Source of the DNA: Lachnospiraceae bacterium
Lineage (GTDB): Bacteria; Bacillota; Clostridia; Lachnospirales; Lachnospiraceae
Reading direction: 5' to 3'
Length of the DNA stretch: 64,000 nt
Assembly: GCA_021770345.1 (NCBI GenBank)
Contig: JAETRD010000003.1
Coordinates: 62,001-126,000 of the forward strand
Shown: piece after piece, positions 42,628 through 51,971 of the stretch
Numbering within the stretch: the first letter of the stretch is position 1
Layout: every line of letters begins with the position of its first letter
Notes under the pieces: model-generated
What the model saw: only the letters and a program-made list of their open reading frames with translations
Told to the model about the DNA's origin: nothing
Database searches by the model: none
Translations under genes and position numbers: made by a program

Positions 42628-42636
42628 TGCTATACT
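42628..42636 (+). promoter_or_regulatory. Extended -10 promoter element of xpt
   Basis: TGCTATACT gives an extended -10 (TG-n-TATACT) about 63 bp before the xpt start. No good -35 hexamer stands 17 bp upstream, where only a T/C run is seen. The 60-odd leader bases that follow are too short for a purine riboswitch. Confidence 0.5.
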
Positions 42637-42698
42637 GATAAAAACAGGCAGCCGATTGTCAGGCGGTTGTACAAAATAAAAATGCGAGGTGACTGATT

Positions 42699-43277
42699 GT
42701 GAGAGAACTCGAAGAAAAAATCCTTGCCGAGGGCAGGGCCGTAAGCGAAGATATTCTGAAAGTGGACAGCTTTATCAATCATCAGGTCGAACCGGCACTG
42801 ATGAAACGGATGGGTGAAGCGTTTGCCGCTCATTTTGAAGGCAGAGGTATCACAAAGGTCGTCACGATTGAAAGCTCCGGCATTACCCCGGCTCTGATGA
42901 CGGCCCTTGCTCTTGACGTACCCATGATTATTTTTAAGAAACAGCCTTCTAAAATCTTAAATGACGACCTGTATCAGACTGTTGTCACCTCATATACCAA
43001 GGAGACCAGCTACGAACTGACGCTCTCCAAAAAATATATTTCCGAAAACGACCATGTACTTATCATCGATGATTTTCTCGCAAACGGTGAGGCCGCTACC
43101 GGCGTTCTGCGGCTTTTGAGAAAAGCACACGCCACCGTTGCAGGCTTCGGCGTTCTCATTGAGAAATCCTTCCAGCCCGGACGCGCGAAACTCGAAGAAC
43201 AGGGCATCGACGTGTATGCGCTGGCCCGCATCGGCAAAATGAGCGCCGGCCACATCGAGTTTCTTCCTGAAAAATAA
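42699..43277 (+). CDS. xpt: Xanthine phosphoribosyltransferase
   Basis: This enzyme converts xanthine and PRPP to XMP in purine salvage. The 192-residue product has the PRPP-binding motif [16 protein letters not shown] (about residues 120-135) and the early SSGITPAL loop of the Xpt family, with the typical length of 190-193. It is the only convincing plus-strand gene here. The start is a GTG at 42699 with AGGTG upstream. It has its own promoter and a strong terminator, so it is monocistronic. Usually xpt is paired with a xanthine permease (pbuX), which is absent here. Confidence 0.95.
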   Translation: MRELEEKILAEGRAVSEDILKVDSFINHQVEPALMKRMGEAFAAHFEGRGITKVVTIESSGITPALMTALALDVPMIIFKKQPSKILNDDLYQTVVTSYTKETSYELTLSKKYISENDHVLIIDDFLANGEAATGVLRLLRKAHATVAGFGVLIEKSFQPGRAKLEEQGIDVYALARIGKMSAGHIEFLPEK

Positions 43278-43335
43278 AATCGTATGCATCTGCATCCGTA
43301 ATGTCGGAGGCACTGCCGAAAAGAGCGGAATCGAT

Positions 43336-43376
43336 AAAAACGGAAATCCGAAAAAGCACATCGGATTTCCGTTTTT
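43336..43376 (+). terminator. Bidirectional terminator between xpt and the zinc-ribbon/TPR gene
   Basis: A 16-bp perfect stem (AAAAACGGAAATCCGA pairing with TCGGATTTCCGTTTTT) encloses a 9-base loop. It ends in T-runs on both strands, so it can stop xpt on the plus strand and the convergent operon that ends at 43416 on the minus strand. Confidence 0.9.
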
Positions 43377-43415
43377 GTATGCCGTCGCAGCCTCATCTTT
43401 TAAGTCGTTTCGCTG

Positions 43416-44591
43416 TCAGTTCCGCGTAAAGTTTGTGCGGTAAATCCCGCTGTCCAAACCGGTCCGATTGTCCACCACAAGCACCGACAGCACGCTCTTT
43501 CCCTCCGGTATTTCAAGCGGGGCCTCGTATTTTGCCGATGCCGTCGTCGGATCGGTATTGTCCCAGGTGTAATAAATGCTGCAGGACGGCCCGGCCTGAA
43601 TCGTGACAAGCGAACCGGGCTCTGCCCATCCGCCATCCGGCGTCACCGTCGGATAATCCGGCGGCACAAATGCAAGCTCATATGTTTCGGAGGCCACCTC
43701 GCTGGCAATCCCTTTTTCGTTGTAGCAGACCGCCTGCAGTTCATAGGTCCCCTCTTCATCGATGATAATCCCCTCCCTGTTATCATAGAGGATTCCGTTC
43801 GTCTGATCCGGGACGGTCCCGTCAAGCGTATAGTAAATCGCAAAATCCTCAATCGAAAACAGCGTGATTTCGATTTTCATGTCGAAGGTATTTCCAAGCG
43901 GCGAAAAAATCGGCGGTGCGACAATGTAATCCTCAAACAGTTCTAGGACCGTAATATCCGTCACTCCGTCGGACAGTGTCACGATACTCTCGTAATCTCC
44001 ACGCGCTTCATAAATCGCGATCAGTTCCCGATATGCCTTTTTGTTTGACGCGTCGAGTCCGATCACTTCCTGCAGTACCACGATCGCCGCATCATACTGC
44101 TCCCCGTTTTTGTAGATGTCCGCCATCGCCATCCGCACCGAAATATCTCCCGGCCGCAGAGCCAGCGCATTTTCATAATAGTCAAGCGCCTTCTCATAAT
44201 TCTGGGAAAAAGCCTCTTTCTGAGCCATATTTACCTGATACTCATAAGAATTCGCGTTTCTCTTATCAATCGAAAGCTTGACGGCAATTCCGGCACCGAT
44301 TGCGACGGCCAGCACGATACAGACAATCAGAATCGGCAGCTTATTGCTCTTTTTCTTTTTTTTGTGTCCGGAAGCGGTACTGCCTCCCGTTTTCACGCCT
44401 GCGCCTGGTTCTGCAGATGTATTGCCTCCCGTTTTCACGCCTGCGGAAAAATTCTCATCCGCGGCCAGCAAAGACCGCAGATAATCGTCTTCCAACACAC
44501 TGTAATCCGCCTCGATCTTCGATTCATTTCCACACACCGAGCAGTAGACGCATCCCTCTTTCATCTCTGCCCCACATTTCACACACTTCAT
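43416..44591 (-). CDS. Zinc-ribbon, single-helix, TPR and chitobiase-C-like domain protein
   Basis: This is a 391-residue membrane protein of unknown function. An N-terminal zinc ribbon (CVKCGAEMKEGCVYCSVCG, residues 3-21) is followed by a low-complexity linker with a repeated AGVKTGG phrase, a Lys-rich stop, and one membrane helix (about 87-110). TPR-like repeats follow outside (NYEKALDYYENALALRPGD; QYDAAIVVLQEVIGLD), then two chitobiase/beta-hexosaminidase C-terminal-like domains (IYYTLDGTVPD; IYYTWDNTDPTT). Such proteins are common in Lachnospiraceae and may sense or bind wall glycans. The start at 44591 has GAGAGG 9 nt upstream; another ATG at 44600 abuts that site. It ends the folD operon before a terminator. 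Confidence 0.8.
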   Translation of the reverse strand: MKCVKCGAEMKEGCVYCSVCGNESKIEADYSVLEDDYLRSLLAADENFSAGVKTGGNTSAEPGAGVKTGGSTASGHKKKKKSNKLPILIVCIVLAVAIGAGIAVKLSIDKRNANSYEYQVNMAQKEAFSQNYEKALDYYENALALRPGDISVRMAMADIYKNGEQYDAAIVVLQEVIGLDASNKKAYRELIAIYEARGDYESIVTLSDGVTDITVLELFEDYIVAPPIFSPLGNTFDMKIEITLFSIEDFAIYYTLDGTVPDQTNGILYDNREGIIIDEEGTYELQAVCYNEKGIASEVASETYELAFVPPDYPTVTPDGGWAEPGSLVTIQAGPSCSIYYTWDNTDPTTASAKYEAPLEIPEGKSVLSVLVVDNRTGLDSGIYRTNFTRN

Positions 44592-44626
44592 ATGAATCAT
44601 CCTCTCCCTGCCGGTATCGGCCGCCT

Positions 44627-45463
44627 CTACAACATGGTCTCCACACAGTTGTACATCAGCATTGCAATCGTCATAGGGCCGACACCGCCGGGCACCGGCG
44701 TAATCGCCGACGCATGAGGCGCAACCGCCTCATAATCCACATCACCGCACAGCCGGTTCTTCTCGTCCCGGTGGATTCCCACATCAATCACGACCGCCCC
44801 CTCTTTGATATAATCCGCCGTGATAAACTGCGGTTTTCCGATCGCCACGATAAGAATATCCGCCTCCCTGCACAAGTCCGGTAAGTCCTTCGTCTTCGAG
44901 TGCGCGACGGTCACGGTCGCATTTTCTCTCAACATCAGAATCGCCATCGGCTTTCCCACAATATTGCTCCTGCCGACGACAACACAGCGTTTTCCGGCAA
45001 TCGCAATACCCGAGCGCTTCAGAAGCTGAATGATGCCCGCCGGTGTGCAGGATACGAACCCTGGTTCGCCGATGACAAGCTTTCCCACATTTTCGGGATG
45101 AAATCCGTCCACATCCTTCGCGGGATCGATCGCTCTTATCACTTTGTCCTCATCGATATGGGCAGGGAGCGGGAGCTGCACAAGAATCCCGTTGACCGCA
45201 TCATCACGGTTTAAATGATCAATCAGCGCAAGGAGTTCCTCCTCCGTCGTCTCCTCCGGCAATTCGTGGGATACGGATTTGATTCCGATATACGCACATG
45301 CCTTTTTTTTGTTGTTGACATACACGGCCGATGCCGCATCGTCTCCCACCTGAATCACCGCAAGCGTGGCCTCTTTTCCCTCCTCTGCAAGCGCGGCCAC
45401 ACGCGCTTTCAGTTCGTCTTTCATCTCCTGTGAAATCCGTTTTCCGTCAATCGTCTGCGCCAT
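44627..45463 (-). CDS. folD: Bifunctional methylenetetrahydrofolate dehydrogenase / methenyl-THF cyclohydrolase
   Basis: FolD interconverts 5,10-methylene-THF, 5,10-methenyl-THF and 10-formyl-THF using NADP. The 278-residue product has the catalytic region YVNNKKKACAYIGI (active-site Tyr and Lys), the signature GILVQLPLP, DGFHPENVGKL, the nucleotide site VVGRSNIVGKP, and the end PVPGGVGPMTIAMLM. The ATG at 45463 has GAGGGG upstream; a longer frame to 45502 lacks one. It follows fhs by 42 bp, so together they form the C1-folate pair used in purine, formate and acetogenic-type metabolism. Confidence 0.96.
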   Translation of the reverse strand: MAQTIDGKRISQEMKDELKARVAALAEEGKEATLAVIQVGDDAASAVYVNNKKKACAYIGIKSVSHELPEETTEEELLALIDHLNRDDAVNGILVQLPLPAHIDEDKVIRAIDPAKDVDGFHPENVGKLVIGEPGFVSCTPAGIIQLLKRSGIAIAGKRCVVVGRSNIVGKPMAILMLRENATVTVAHSKTKDLPDLCREADILIVAIGKPQFITADYIKEGAVVIDVGIHRDEKNRLCGDVDYEAVAPHASAITPVPGGVGPMTIAMLMYNCVETML

Positions 45464-45505
45464 GTTTCCCCTCATTCTGCCGCTCTCTGCGGCCTTTCTC
45501 ATTAT

Positions 45506-47176
45506 TTAAAACAGCCCGGTAATCGTACCGCTGTCATCCACGTCTATTCCGTATGCCGCAGGCGCTTTGGAAAGCCCCGGCATCGTCATGATCGCCCCGG
45601 TTACCGCCACGACAAATCCCGCTCCCGCGGACACATAGACTTCCCTGACATTGACGCGGAAATTCTGCGGCCTTCCCAGCTTCGTCTGGTCGTCCGACAG
45701 GGAATACTGGGTTTTCGCCATACAGACCGGGAAATCCGACATTCCCATATCTGCAATCCGTTTCAGTTCCTTCTTTGCCGCAGGAGAATAGGTGACGCCG
45801 TCCGCCCCGTATATCTCGCGCGCGATTGTCTCTATCTTCTCCTCAAGGCCGAGGGAGTCCGCATAGAGCGGCGCAAAATGGCTCTCCTTATTTTCAAGCG
45901 TCCAAAGGACCTTCTCAGCGAGCGCGATTCCGCCTTCACCGCCTTTCTCCCAGACCTCGGAAAGTGCAAATTCACAGCCCCTCTCGATGCAGAAGTGTTC
46001 CACGAAATCCGTCTCCGCCTTTGTGTCTGTCACAAAAGAATTTAACGTCACAACAACCGGAACCCCGTATTTCTGCAGGTTCTCGATGTGCTTTTCGAGA
46101 TTTACGATCCCCTTGCGCAGCGCCTCCAAATTCTCCGTTCCCAGATCCGCCTTTGCCACACCGCCGTTGTACTTTAACGCGCGGACCGTCGCAACAAGGA
46201 CTACCGCGTCCGGTTTCAGACCGGCTTTGCGGCACTTGATATCAAAAAACTTTTCCGCTCCCAGGTCTGCGCCAAAACCGGCTTCCGTAATCACATAATC
46301 CGCCAGTTTTAACGCGGTTTTGGTTGCCCGCACACTGTTGCAGCCGTGGGCGATATTCGCAAACGGACCGCCGTGTACGATTGCCGGTGTGTGCTCTAAC
46401 GTCTGAATCAGATTCGGCTTTAACGCGTCCTTCAACAGTGCAGCCATCGCCCCGGTCGCCTGCAGATCATCCGCCGTCACCGGTTTTCCCCCGAAGTTAT
46501 ACGCCACGATGATTTTTCCCAGACGTTCCTTTAAATCATGCATGTCGTCCGCGAGACAGAGCACCGCCATGATCTCGGATGCGACGGTAATGACAAAATG
46601 ATCCTCGCGCACCATGCCGTCCATCTTGCTTCCAAGCCCAACGACAATATTCCGGAGCACGCGGTCATTCATATCAAGGCAGCGTTTCCACACCACCTGC
46701 CGCGGGTCGATCCCAAGCTCATTCCCCTGCTGAATGTGATTGTCAAGCAGCGCAGCCAGCAGATTATTCGCGGAAGTGATCGCATGAAAATCCCCGGTAA
46801 AATGAAGATTTAAGTCTTCCATCGGCACCACCTGGGCATAACCGCCGCCCGCAGCGCCGCCCTTGATTCCGAAACAGGGACCGAGCGACGGCTCGCGCAG
46901 CGCGATTACCGCCCTTTTTCCAAGTTTTCCGAATGCCTGTCCGAGCCCGACGCTGGTCGTCGTCTTTCCCTCTCCCGCCGGCGTCGGATTGATTGCCGTG
47001 ACAAGAATCAGTTTCCCGTCCGGGTTCTTTGCGACGCGCGTCATCAGCTCATCCGTCAGCTTTGCCTTATATTTTCCGTAAAGTTCCAGATCATCCTCCT
47101 CTATGCCAAGCGATGCGGCAACCTCCCGGATCGGAAGCATCTGCGCCTCCTGTGCGATTTCAATATCTGTCTTCAT
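45506..47176 (-). CDS. fhs: Formate-tetrahydrofolate ligase
   Basis: Fhs joins formate to tetrahydrofolate with ATP to make 10-formyl-THF, in the cytoplasm. The 556-residue length is exact for the family, and the P-loop-like motif [14 protein letters not shown] (about residues 65-78) is present, along with [19 protein letters not shown] and [18 protein letters not shown]. It is separated by 19 bp from ftsK upstream and is followed by folD, forming an operon for one-carbon units. Confidence 0.97.
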   Translation of the reverse strand: MKTDIEIAQEAQMLPIREVAASLGIEEDDLELYGKYKAKLTDELMTRVAKNPDGKLILVTAINPTPAGEGKTTTSVGLGQAFGKLGKRAVIALREPSLGPCFGIKGGAAGGGYAQVVPMEDLNLHFTGDFHAITSANNLLAALLDNHIQQGNELGIDPRQVVWKRCLDMNDRVLRNIVVGLGSKMDGMVREDHFVITVASEIMAVLCLADDMHDLKERLGKIIVAYNFGGKPVTADDLQATGAMAALLKDALKPNLIQTLEHTPAIVHGGPFANIAHGCNSVRATKTALKLADYVITEAGFGADLGAEKFFDIKCRKAGLKPDAVVLVATVRALKYNGGVAKADLGTENLEALRKGIVNLEKHIENLQKYGVPVVVTLNSFVTDTKAETDFVEHFCIERGCEFALSEVWEKGGEGGIALAEKVLWTLENKESHFAPLYADSLGLEEKIETIAREIYGADGVTYSPAAKKELKRIADMGMSDFPVCMAKTQYSLSDDQTKLGRPQNFRVNVREVYVSAGAGFVVAVTGAIMTMPGLSKAPAAYGIDVDDSGTITGLF

Positions 47177-47195
47177 ACTGTGCCCTCCTTATATC

Positions 47196-49934
47196 TTAAA
47201 GATTTTCTTCCTCAAACGCTTCAAACTGTTCCGGCGACATAAGCACCCGTCTCGGCTTTGTGCCCTCCTCCGGCCCGACAATTCCGGCTTCCTCGAGCTG
47301 ATCCATAATCCGCGCTGCGCGATTAAAGCCGATCTTAAAATAGCGCTGCAGCATCCCGATAGAACCTTTCTCCTTGTCGATCAAAAGTCTGGCCGCCTCC
47401 GCAAAATAGGCATCTCTTCCGTCCCCGGTCCCGCCGTTCCCGTCAATGCTCACCGCATTTCCGGTTGACTCTATCTGACTCATTTGTTCCTGTATCTTCT
47501 CACTGTATATGCCCTGTCCGTTCTGCTCCTTCAAAAAGGCGACGACATCCGTCACCTCCCGGTCTGAGACAAATGCACCCTGCACGCGCAAAGGCTTTGG
47601 CACGCCCTGCGGATGAAACAGCATATCTCCCTTTCCGAGCAGCTTCTCGGCGCCGTTCATGTCGAGAATCGTGCGGGAATCGATACCGGAAGTCACCGCA
47701 AACGCAATGCGGCTCGGCATATTTGCCTTGATTAGTCCGGTGATGACATTGACGGAAGGACGCTGTGTCGCAATGATCAGGTGAATCCCGCAGGCGCGTG
47801 CCAGCTGTGCCAGGCGGCAGATTGCCTCCTCCACATCCCCGGGAGCCACCATCATCAGATCCGCAAGCTCGTCCACGATGATCACAATCTGAGGAAGCTT
47901 CTCGGGCATCGTCTCTCCCTCTATCGTCGGAAGACTTTCCACCTTATCATTGTATCCTTTCAGATCCCGGACACCGGTCTCGGCAAACTTCTGATAGCGG
48001 TCGGTCATCTCGGCTACCGCCCAGTGCAGTGCACCGGCCGCTTTCTTCGGGTCGGTCACCACCGGAATCAGCAGATGCGGAATCCCGTTATAAACGCTCA
48101 GTTCCACCACCTTCGGGTCGATCATGATCAGCTTTACATCTCTTGGATTGGCCTTGTAAAGAATGCTCATGATAATCGTGTTGATACACACTGACTTACC
48201 GGAACCGGTCGCTCCCGCGATCAAAAGATGCGGCATCTTTGCGATATCCGCAACCGTGACTTTTCCGCCGATATCCTTTCCGACACAAAACGATATCCGG
48301 GAGGCATGCTTTTGAAACTCCTCCGATTCCACCAGCTCGCGGAAAGAGACCATCACGTTTTCCTTGTTCGGTACCTCGATTCCGACGGCCGCTTTCCCCG
48401 GAATCGGAGCCTCGATACGGATGTCTGCCGCCGCGAGATTCAGCTTGATATCATCCGCAAGATTCACGATCTTGCTCACCTTCACCCCCATTTCCGGCTG
48501 CAGTTCATATCTCGTCACCGCAGGCCCGCAGCTGATATTGGTAATCGTCACATTGACGCCGAAATTCTTCAATGTCTGCTGCAGCTTTGAGGCGGTCTCC
48601 TGAAGGTATTTTCTCGAATCCCCGGATTTATTGTCGCTTTTCTTTAACAGCGTGATCGGCGGGAACTGATACGGGCGCTCCATGACGGCCGCATTTTGGA
48701 TTTCCTGCGCGATATCGACGTCATCCGTCCGTTCCGCTGCACCGTCCTTAAGGTTTGTCGAAGCCGTGCGCTCCTTCGCTTCGCAACGCGCCGCTTCCTT
48801 CCCCGAGCCCGTCGGAACCTCCTCCGACAGTACCGGGGCTGCCGGCTCTGCAGATTCCGGGAAAACGTCATGCACCGCAGATTCCGCAGTCCCCGGGAAA
48901 ACATCAGTCACCGCAGGTTCCGCGAAAACGTCATGCACCGCAGATTCCGCAAGTTCCGCAAAAGCGTCATGCACCGCAGATTCCGCAGGTTCCGCAAAAA
49001 TTTCATGCACTGCGGATTCTGACGGCGGCGCGAAAACGGACGGCTCCTCCATGTAACTGCCTGCGGTCAGCGTGACTGCGCGCTCCTCCTTTATCTCCGG
49101 CAAATCGAAAAACTGTTCCGCATTCATCTCGCAAAGCTCGTCCGAAGGGCCCGCAGATGCGGAATCCTCCGGCAATATCCGCGTATCAAGCGCCACGCCC
49201 TCCACTTTGCGGTCCATCCGGCGCAGCTCGCGCTCTTCCCGTTGCTGCTCCCTCTCCTCGCGGCGCAGTTCGCGCTCTTCCCTGCGCTGCTTTGCGCGCG
49301 CTCTGTTCCGCTCATTGCTCTGCTTTGCGGTCTCATAAACTTTTTTACCGCCTTTTTGCATTCCGCGCAGCGCGCTGCGCTCCGTGATCAGCACCAGAGA
49401 AATGATCAGCACAACGGCGTCGATCACATAGGACCCTACAAGACCGAAACTCGGGCACATCAGCCACGCGAGAAAACCGCCGACAATTCCGCCGCCGAAT
49501 TTGCTGTCAAAGCTGTGCCGGTAAGCCGCAAGCGGCGTCTGCACTTCGGCTCCGTTCTGCAGCAGTTCCAAAAACATACACAGAAACGCCACAAAAAGTA
49601 CGGCCGCAATCATTTTTACCGCCGCGACGGTATTTCCCTTATTCGAAACACAAAAAAAAGTCCCGACCAGCAATACCACCGGAAATATATATGCGATAAA
49701 CCCAAAAATACCGAAAAAGAAACGGCTCACCGTATTCCCTACGATCCCGCCTATCCCGAAATTACTGATAAAGAGCAGGATAGACACCGCCACCACGACC
49801 CAGAGAACCACTTCCCTGGTAAACGTTTCCTGCTGATTGTTTGTTGCAGTCGTCTGCCGCTTTGTATGCGTCTTCCGGCCGCTCTGCGTCCGCTTCCCGC
49901 CGGACGTACCTTTCCTATTACTACCCGATGCCAA
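47196..49934 (-). CDS. ftsK: FtsK/SpoIIIE DNA translocase
   Basis: This is a septum-located DNA pump that clears chromosomes at division or, as SpoIIIE, into the forespore. The 912-residue product has four N-terminal membrane helices (about 40-180), an Arg/Glu-rich segment ([20 protein letters not shown]), a 12-residue tandem-repeat linker, then the motor with Walker [15 protein letters not shown] (about 569-582), Walker [14 protein letters not shown], and [13 protein letters not shown]. The C-terminal winged-helix gamma domain ([21 protein letters not shown]) recognises polar DNA motifs. I place the start at the TTG at 49934, with GGAGGG 7 nt upstream; a TTG at 49949 lies on top of that site. 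It is cotranscribed with uppP and fhs. Confidence 0.95.
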   Translation of the reverse strand: MASGSNRKGTSGGKRTQSGRKTHTKRQTTATNNQQETFTREVVLWVVVAVSILLFISNFGIGGIVGNTVSRFFFGIFGFIAYIFPVVLLVGTFFCVSNKGNTVAAVKMIAAVLFVAFLCMFLELLQNGAEVQTPLAAYRHSFDSKFGGGIVGGFLAWLMCPSFGLVGSYVIDAVVLIISLVLITERSALRGMQKGGKKVYETAKQSNERNRARAKQRREERELRREEREQQREERELRRMDRKVEGVALDTRILPEDSASAGPSDELCEMNAEQFFDLPEIKEERAVTLTAGSYMEEPSVFAPPSESAVHEIFAEPAESAVHDAFAELAESAVHDVFAEPAVTDVFPGTAESAVHDVFPESAEPAAPVLSEEVPTGSGKEAARCEAKERTASTNLKDGAAERTDDVDIAQEIQNAAVMERPYQFPPITLLKKSDNKSGDSRKYLQETASKLQQTLKNFGVNVTITNISCGPAVTRYELQPEMGVKVSKIVNLADDIKLNLAAADIRIEAPIPGKAAVGIEVPNKENVMVSFRELVESEEFQKHASRISFCVGKDIGGKVTVADIAKMPHLLIAGATGSGKSVCINTIIMSILYKANPRDVKLIMIDPKVVELSVYNGIPHLLIPVVTDPKKAAGALHWAVAEMTDRYQKFAETGVRDLKGYNDKVESLPTIEGETMPEKLPQIVIIVDELADLMMVAPGDVEEAICRLAQLARACGIHLIIATQRPSVNVITGLIKANMPSRIAFAVTSGIDSRTILDMNGAEKLLGKGDMLFHPQGVPKPLRVQGAFVSDREVTDVVAFLKEQNGQGIYSEKIQEQMSQIESTGNAVSIDGNGGTGDGRDAYFAEAARLLIDKEKGSIGMLQRYFKIGFNRAARIMDQLEEAGIVGPEEGTKPRRVLMSPEQFEAFEEENL
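48850..49020 (-). repeat. 36-bp coding tandem repeat in the FtsK linker
   Basis: Four to five imperfect 36-bp units encode a 12-residue repeat of the type [12 protein letters not shown] in the disordered linker between the membrane and motor domains. One unit is shortened (AVTDVFPGT). The repeat stays in frame, so it probably varies in copy number between strains. Confidence 0.85.
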
Positions 49935-49967
49935 AAATGTTCCCTCCAAAACCAGTTCTTATCTTCC

Positions 49968-50846
49968 TTATGCCAAATAGAAATAGCCTCCGACGGACAA
50001 TGCTCCCACGATAAGGCAGTAAATGGCAAATATTGTAAACTTTTTCTTCCGCACGATGACAAGCATTGCCTTAATACAGATATATCCCACAACCGCAGCC
50101 ACAAGCATTCCGGCAGCATAGCAGGCCACTTCCGTTCCGGTCACCTTAAGCTCCGACAAGTCGAAAAGTTCGAGCACCAGTGCACCCAAAATGGCTGGAA
50201 TCGACATCAGAAAGGAATATTTCACCGCAAAATTGCGCTGATAACCGCTGATCAGGCAGGCGGTGATCGTCGTCCCCGAGCGGGACAGCCCGGGCAGTGT
50301 GGCAACTCCCTGCGCGATTCCGACCCCGAACGCGTTTGTGTAAGTCACGCTCTTCGGGAGCTTCCCACCGTCCGGTATCCGGTCTGCGGCAAACAGCAGT
50401 CCGGCTGTGACAATCAGGCAGATTCCCGGAACGATCAAGATTTCCGACGCCATCTCCACCACATCCTTGCAGAGAACGCCGATTACTCCTGTCGGTATCG
50501 TCGACACGAGAATCAGCATCGCAAACTTGCGGTAACCGTTATTGATCACTCTGCGATAGCCTTCCGACTCGTTTTTTGCCTTATTCCGGAAAAAAATCAC
50601 CACGTTTACCGCAGAATCCCGCAGGACGCAGCAGCCTTCCACAACCAGACGCCAGATATCCCTATAGTACACCAAAAAAATTGCGATCAGAGTCCCGGCA
50701 TGAAGCAGGATATCAAACAGTATTCCGTTTTCTGTCTCCACCCCAAACAGTATTTTAAAAAGCGCCAAATGCCCGGAGCTGCTGACAGGCAGAAACTCCG
50801 TCAGGCCCTGGATGAGTCCCATCAATATTGCCTGCAATAGTGACAT
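49968..50846 (-). CDS. uppP: Undecaprenyl-diphosphatase
   Basis: UppP (BacA) removes a phosphate from undecaprenyl diphosphate to recycle the lipid carrier of wall synthesis; extra copies give bacitracin resistance. The 292-residue polytopic protein has the signature EFLPVSSSGHLAL near residue 17, and the second catalytic motif GLSRSGTTITACL (about 187-199). Helix count and length are normal. The site GGAGGCAGCT precedes the ATG at 50846. It is the first gene of the uppP-ftsK-fhs-folD transcript. Confidence 0.96.
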   Translation of the reverse strand: MSLLQAILMGLIQGLTEFLPVSSSGHLALFKILFGVETENGILFDILLHAGTLIAIFLVYYRDIWRLVVEGCCVLRDSAVNVVIFFRNKAKNESEGYRRVINNGYRKFAMLILVSTIPTGVIGVLCKDVVEMASEILIVPGICLIVTAGLLFAADRIPDGGKLPKSVTYTNAFGVGIAQGVATLPGLSRSGTTITACLISGYQRNFAVKYSFLMSIPAILGALVLELFDLSELKVTGTEVACYAAGMLVAAVVGYICIKAMLVIVRKKKFTIFAIYCLIVGALSVGGYFYLA

Positions 50847-50959
50847 AGCTGCCTCCTTCTCTCTTTCGTACCATACACATGTCTTCCGTGTATCTCACGT
50901 TTTGCGTGAAAGATTTACATACATATTCTATCTTATCACATTTACCGCGGCTTGTCATT

Positions 50960-50990
50960 AAAAAATCGGAGCCATCGATGCGCTCCGATT
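50960..50990 (-). terminator. Intrinsic terminator after the TepA-like gene
   Basis: On the minus strand AATCGGAGC (9 bp) pairs perfectly with GCTCCGATT around a 9-base loop, followed by TTTTTAATG. It lies about 40 bp past the stop of the TepA-like gene, in the 182-bp gap before uppP. Confidence 0.85.
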
Positions 50991-51028
50991 CCGTCTCAGT
51001 TCTTCTTTCTCCGATTTGTCAGCCAACA

Positions 51029-51736
51029 TCACTTGTTTTTCCTCTGATCGATCAGACAGTGCAGTTTCAAGAATGCCTTATCGACACCTCCCACCTCGTT
51101 AATCAGCCCTTCTTCCACCGCCTCGCTGCCAACCAGGATCGTTCCGAGATCCTTCGTCAACATTCCGGTATTCATCATCAGCTTTTCGAGCCGCTCCTCC
51201 CTCGCCTTTGAGTGAGTTGCAATAAATTTCAAAATCCGATCCTGCATCTGCTTAAAATAATCGTAAGTCGGCTGCGCACCGATAATCGTCCCGTTCATGC
51301 GGACCGGGTGAATGACCATCGTGCCGGAAGGAACGATAAAGGAATAATCCGTCGAAACCGCGAGCGGCACACCGATGGAGTGGCTTCCGCCGAGCACCAG
51401 AGAAACCGTCGGTTTGCTGATAGACGCCACCATCTCCGCAATCGCAAGCCCGCTCTCGACGTCGCCTCCCACCGTATTGAGCAGAAGGAGCACGCCGTCC
51501 GAGTCCTGATTGTCCTCAATCTCTGCCAGCTTCGGCAGAATATGTTCATATTTTGTCGTTTTCGTGGTTGCCGGAAGACAGTCATGCCCCTCAATCTCCC
51601 CGATAATCGTGAGAAGGGAGATGCGGTTGTTTTCCCTGTTATTTTTCAAATCCAGCTGTCCGAATTCTTTGATGTTTTCCTTTTTCTGTTCCTGATTTTC
51701 CTGATTATTTTCCTGTTTCTCCTGTTTGTCTGCCAT
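51029..51736 (-). CDS. TepA-like ClpP-family serine protease
   Basis: This 235-residue protein has the ClpP/crotonase fold. The N-terminal 40 residues are a Gln/Glu/Asn/Lys-rich tail; the core has LLLLNTVGGDVESGLAIAEM, the nucleophile Ser in GGSHSIGVPLA, and the His in MVIHPVRMNG. It is the TepA/YmfB type, a Firmicutes ClpP paralogue that may act on its own or with unknown partners near the membrane; the SASP-degrading and secretion roles proposed in Bacillus are not settled. An AAAGGAG site precedes the ATG. It is a single-gene unit with a hairpin in the leader and a terminator behind. Confidence 0.88.
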   Translation of the reverse strand: MADKQEKQENNQENQEQKKENIKEFGQLDLKNNRENNRISLLTIIGEIEGHDCLPATTKTTKYEHILPKLAEIEDNQDSDGVLLLLNTVGGDVESGLAIAEMVASISKPTVSLVLGGSHSIGVPLAVSTDYSFIVPSGTMVIHPVRMNGTIIGAQPTYDYFKQMQDRILKFIATHSKAREERLEKLMMNTGMLTKDLGTILVGSEAVEEGLINEVGGVDKAFLKLHCLIDQRKNK

Positions 51737-51764
51737 TCGCCGATTCTCCTTTTATTTAGTAAAT

Positions 51765-51795
51765 CGAGTAGGGAAGATTTTTCTTCCTCTACTCG
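51765..51795 (-). promoter_or_regulatory. Stem-loop in the leader of the TepA-like gene
   Basis: CGAGTAGAGGAAGA pairs with TCTTCCCTACTCG over 13 bp with one bulged base and a short A-loop, just ahead of the ribosome site. There is no T-run behind it, so a leader structure or mRNA-stability element is more likely than a terminator. Confidence 0.4.
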
Positions 51796-51850
51796 CCGCG
51801 TGGGGCACATGCAGCGAAGCTGCTAATTTCCTTACATGCTCCTGCGCATA

Positions 51851-51884
51851 AAAACAGGATGCATGATCTGATGCATCCTGTTTT
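51851..51884 (-). terminator. Terminator after glgA
   Basis: A perfect 14-bp stem (AAAACAGGATGCAT with ATGCATCCTGTTTT) encloses a 6-base loop. The minus strand runs into TTTTTATG after the stem. It can work in both directions and closes the metY-glgA unit, 87 bp past the glgA stop. Confidence 0.85.
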
Positions 51885-51971
51885 AGTATCTGTGAAATAA
51901 AAATTTCTATGCAGAAAATCGGCTGATACCTGCGACACGTTCTCACGCATAGCGCTGATGACGAAACAGTC

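Noticed and set aside
42637..42698. Purine riboswitch in front of xpt
   Set aside because: Only about 60 bases lie between the promoter and the start codon, too few for the aptamer and its expression platform, and its conserved loops are not seen.
48850..49020. Regular repeats that at first resembled a CRISPR array
   Set aside because: The units abut without unique spacers and keep the ftsK reading frame, so they are a coding repeat. No CRISPR array or cas gene is visible anywhere.
49242..50840. Plus-strand open frame of 532 codons opposite ftsK and uppP
   Set aside because: It lies wholly antisense to two well-supported genes, is rich in His, Arg and Gln with no recognisable domain, and has no ribosome site. 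It is a by-product of codon bias on the other strand.
50847..51028. Small RNA gene in the gap before uppP
   Set aside because: The only clear structure is the terminator of the TepA-like gene; no independent promoter-terminator pair was found.
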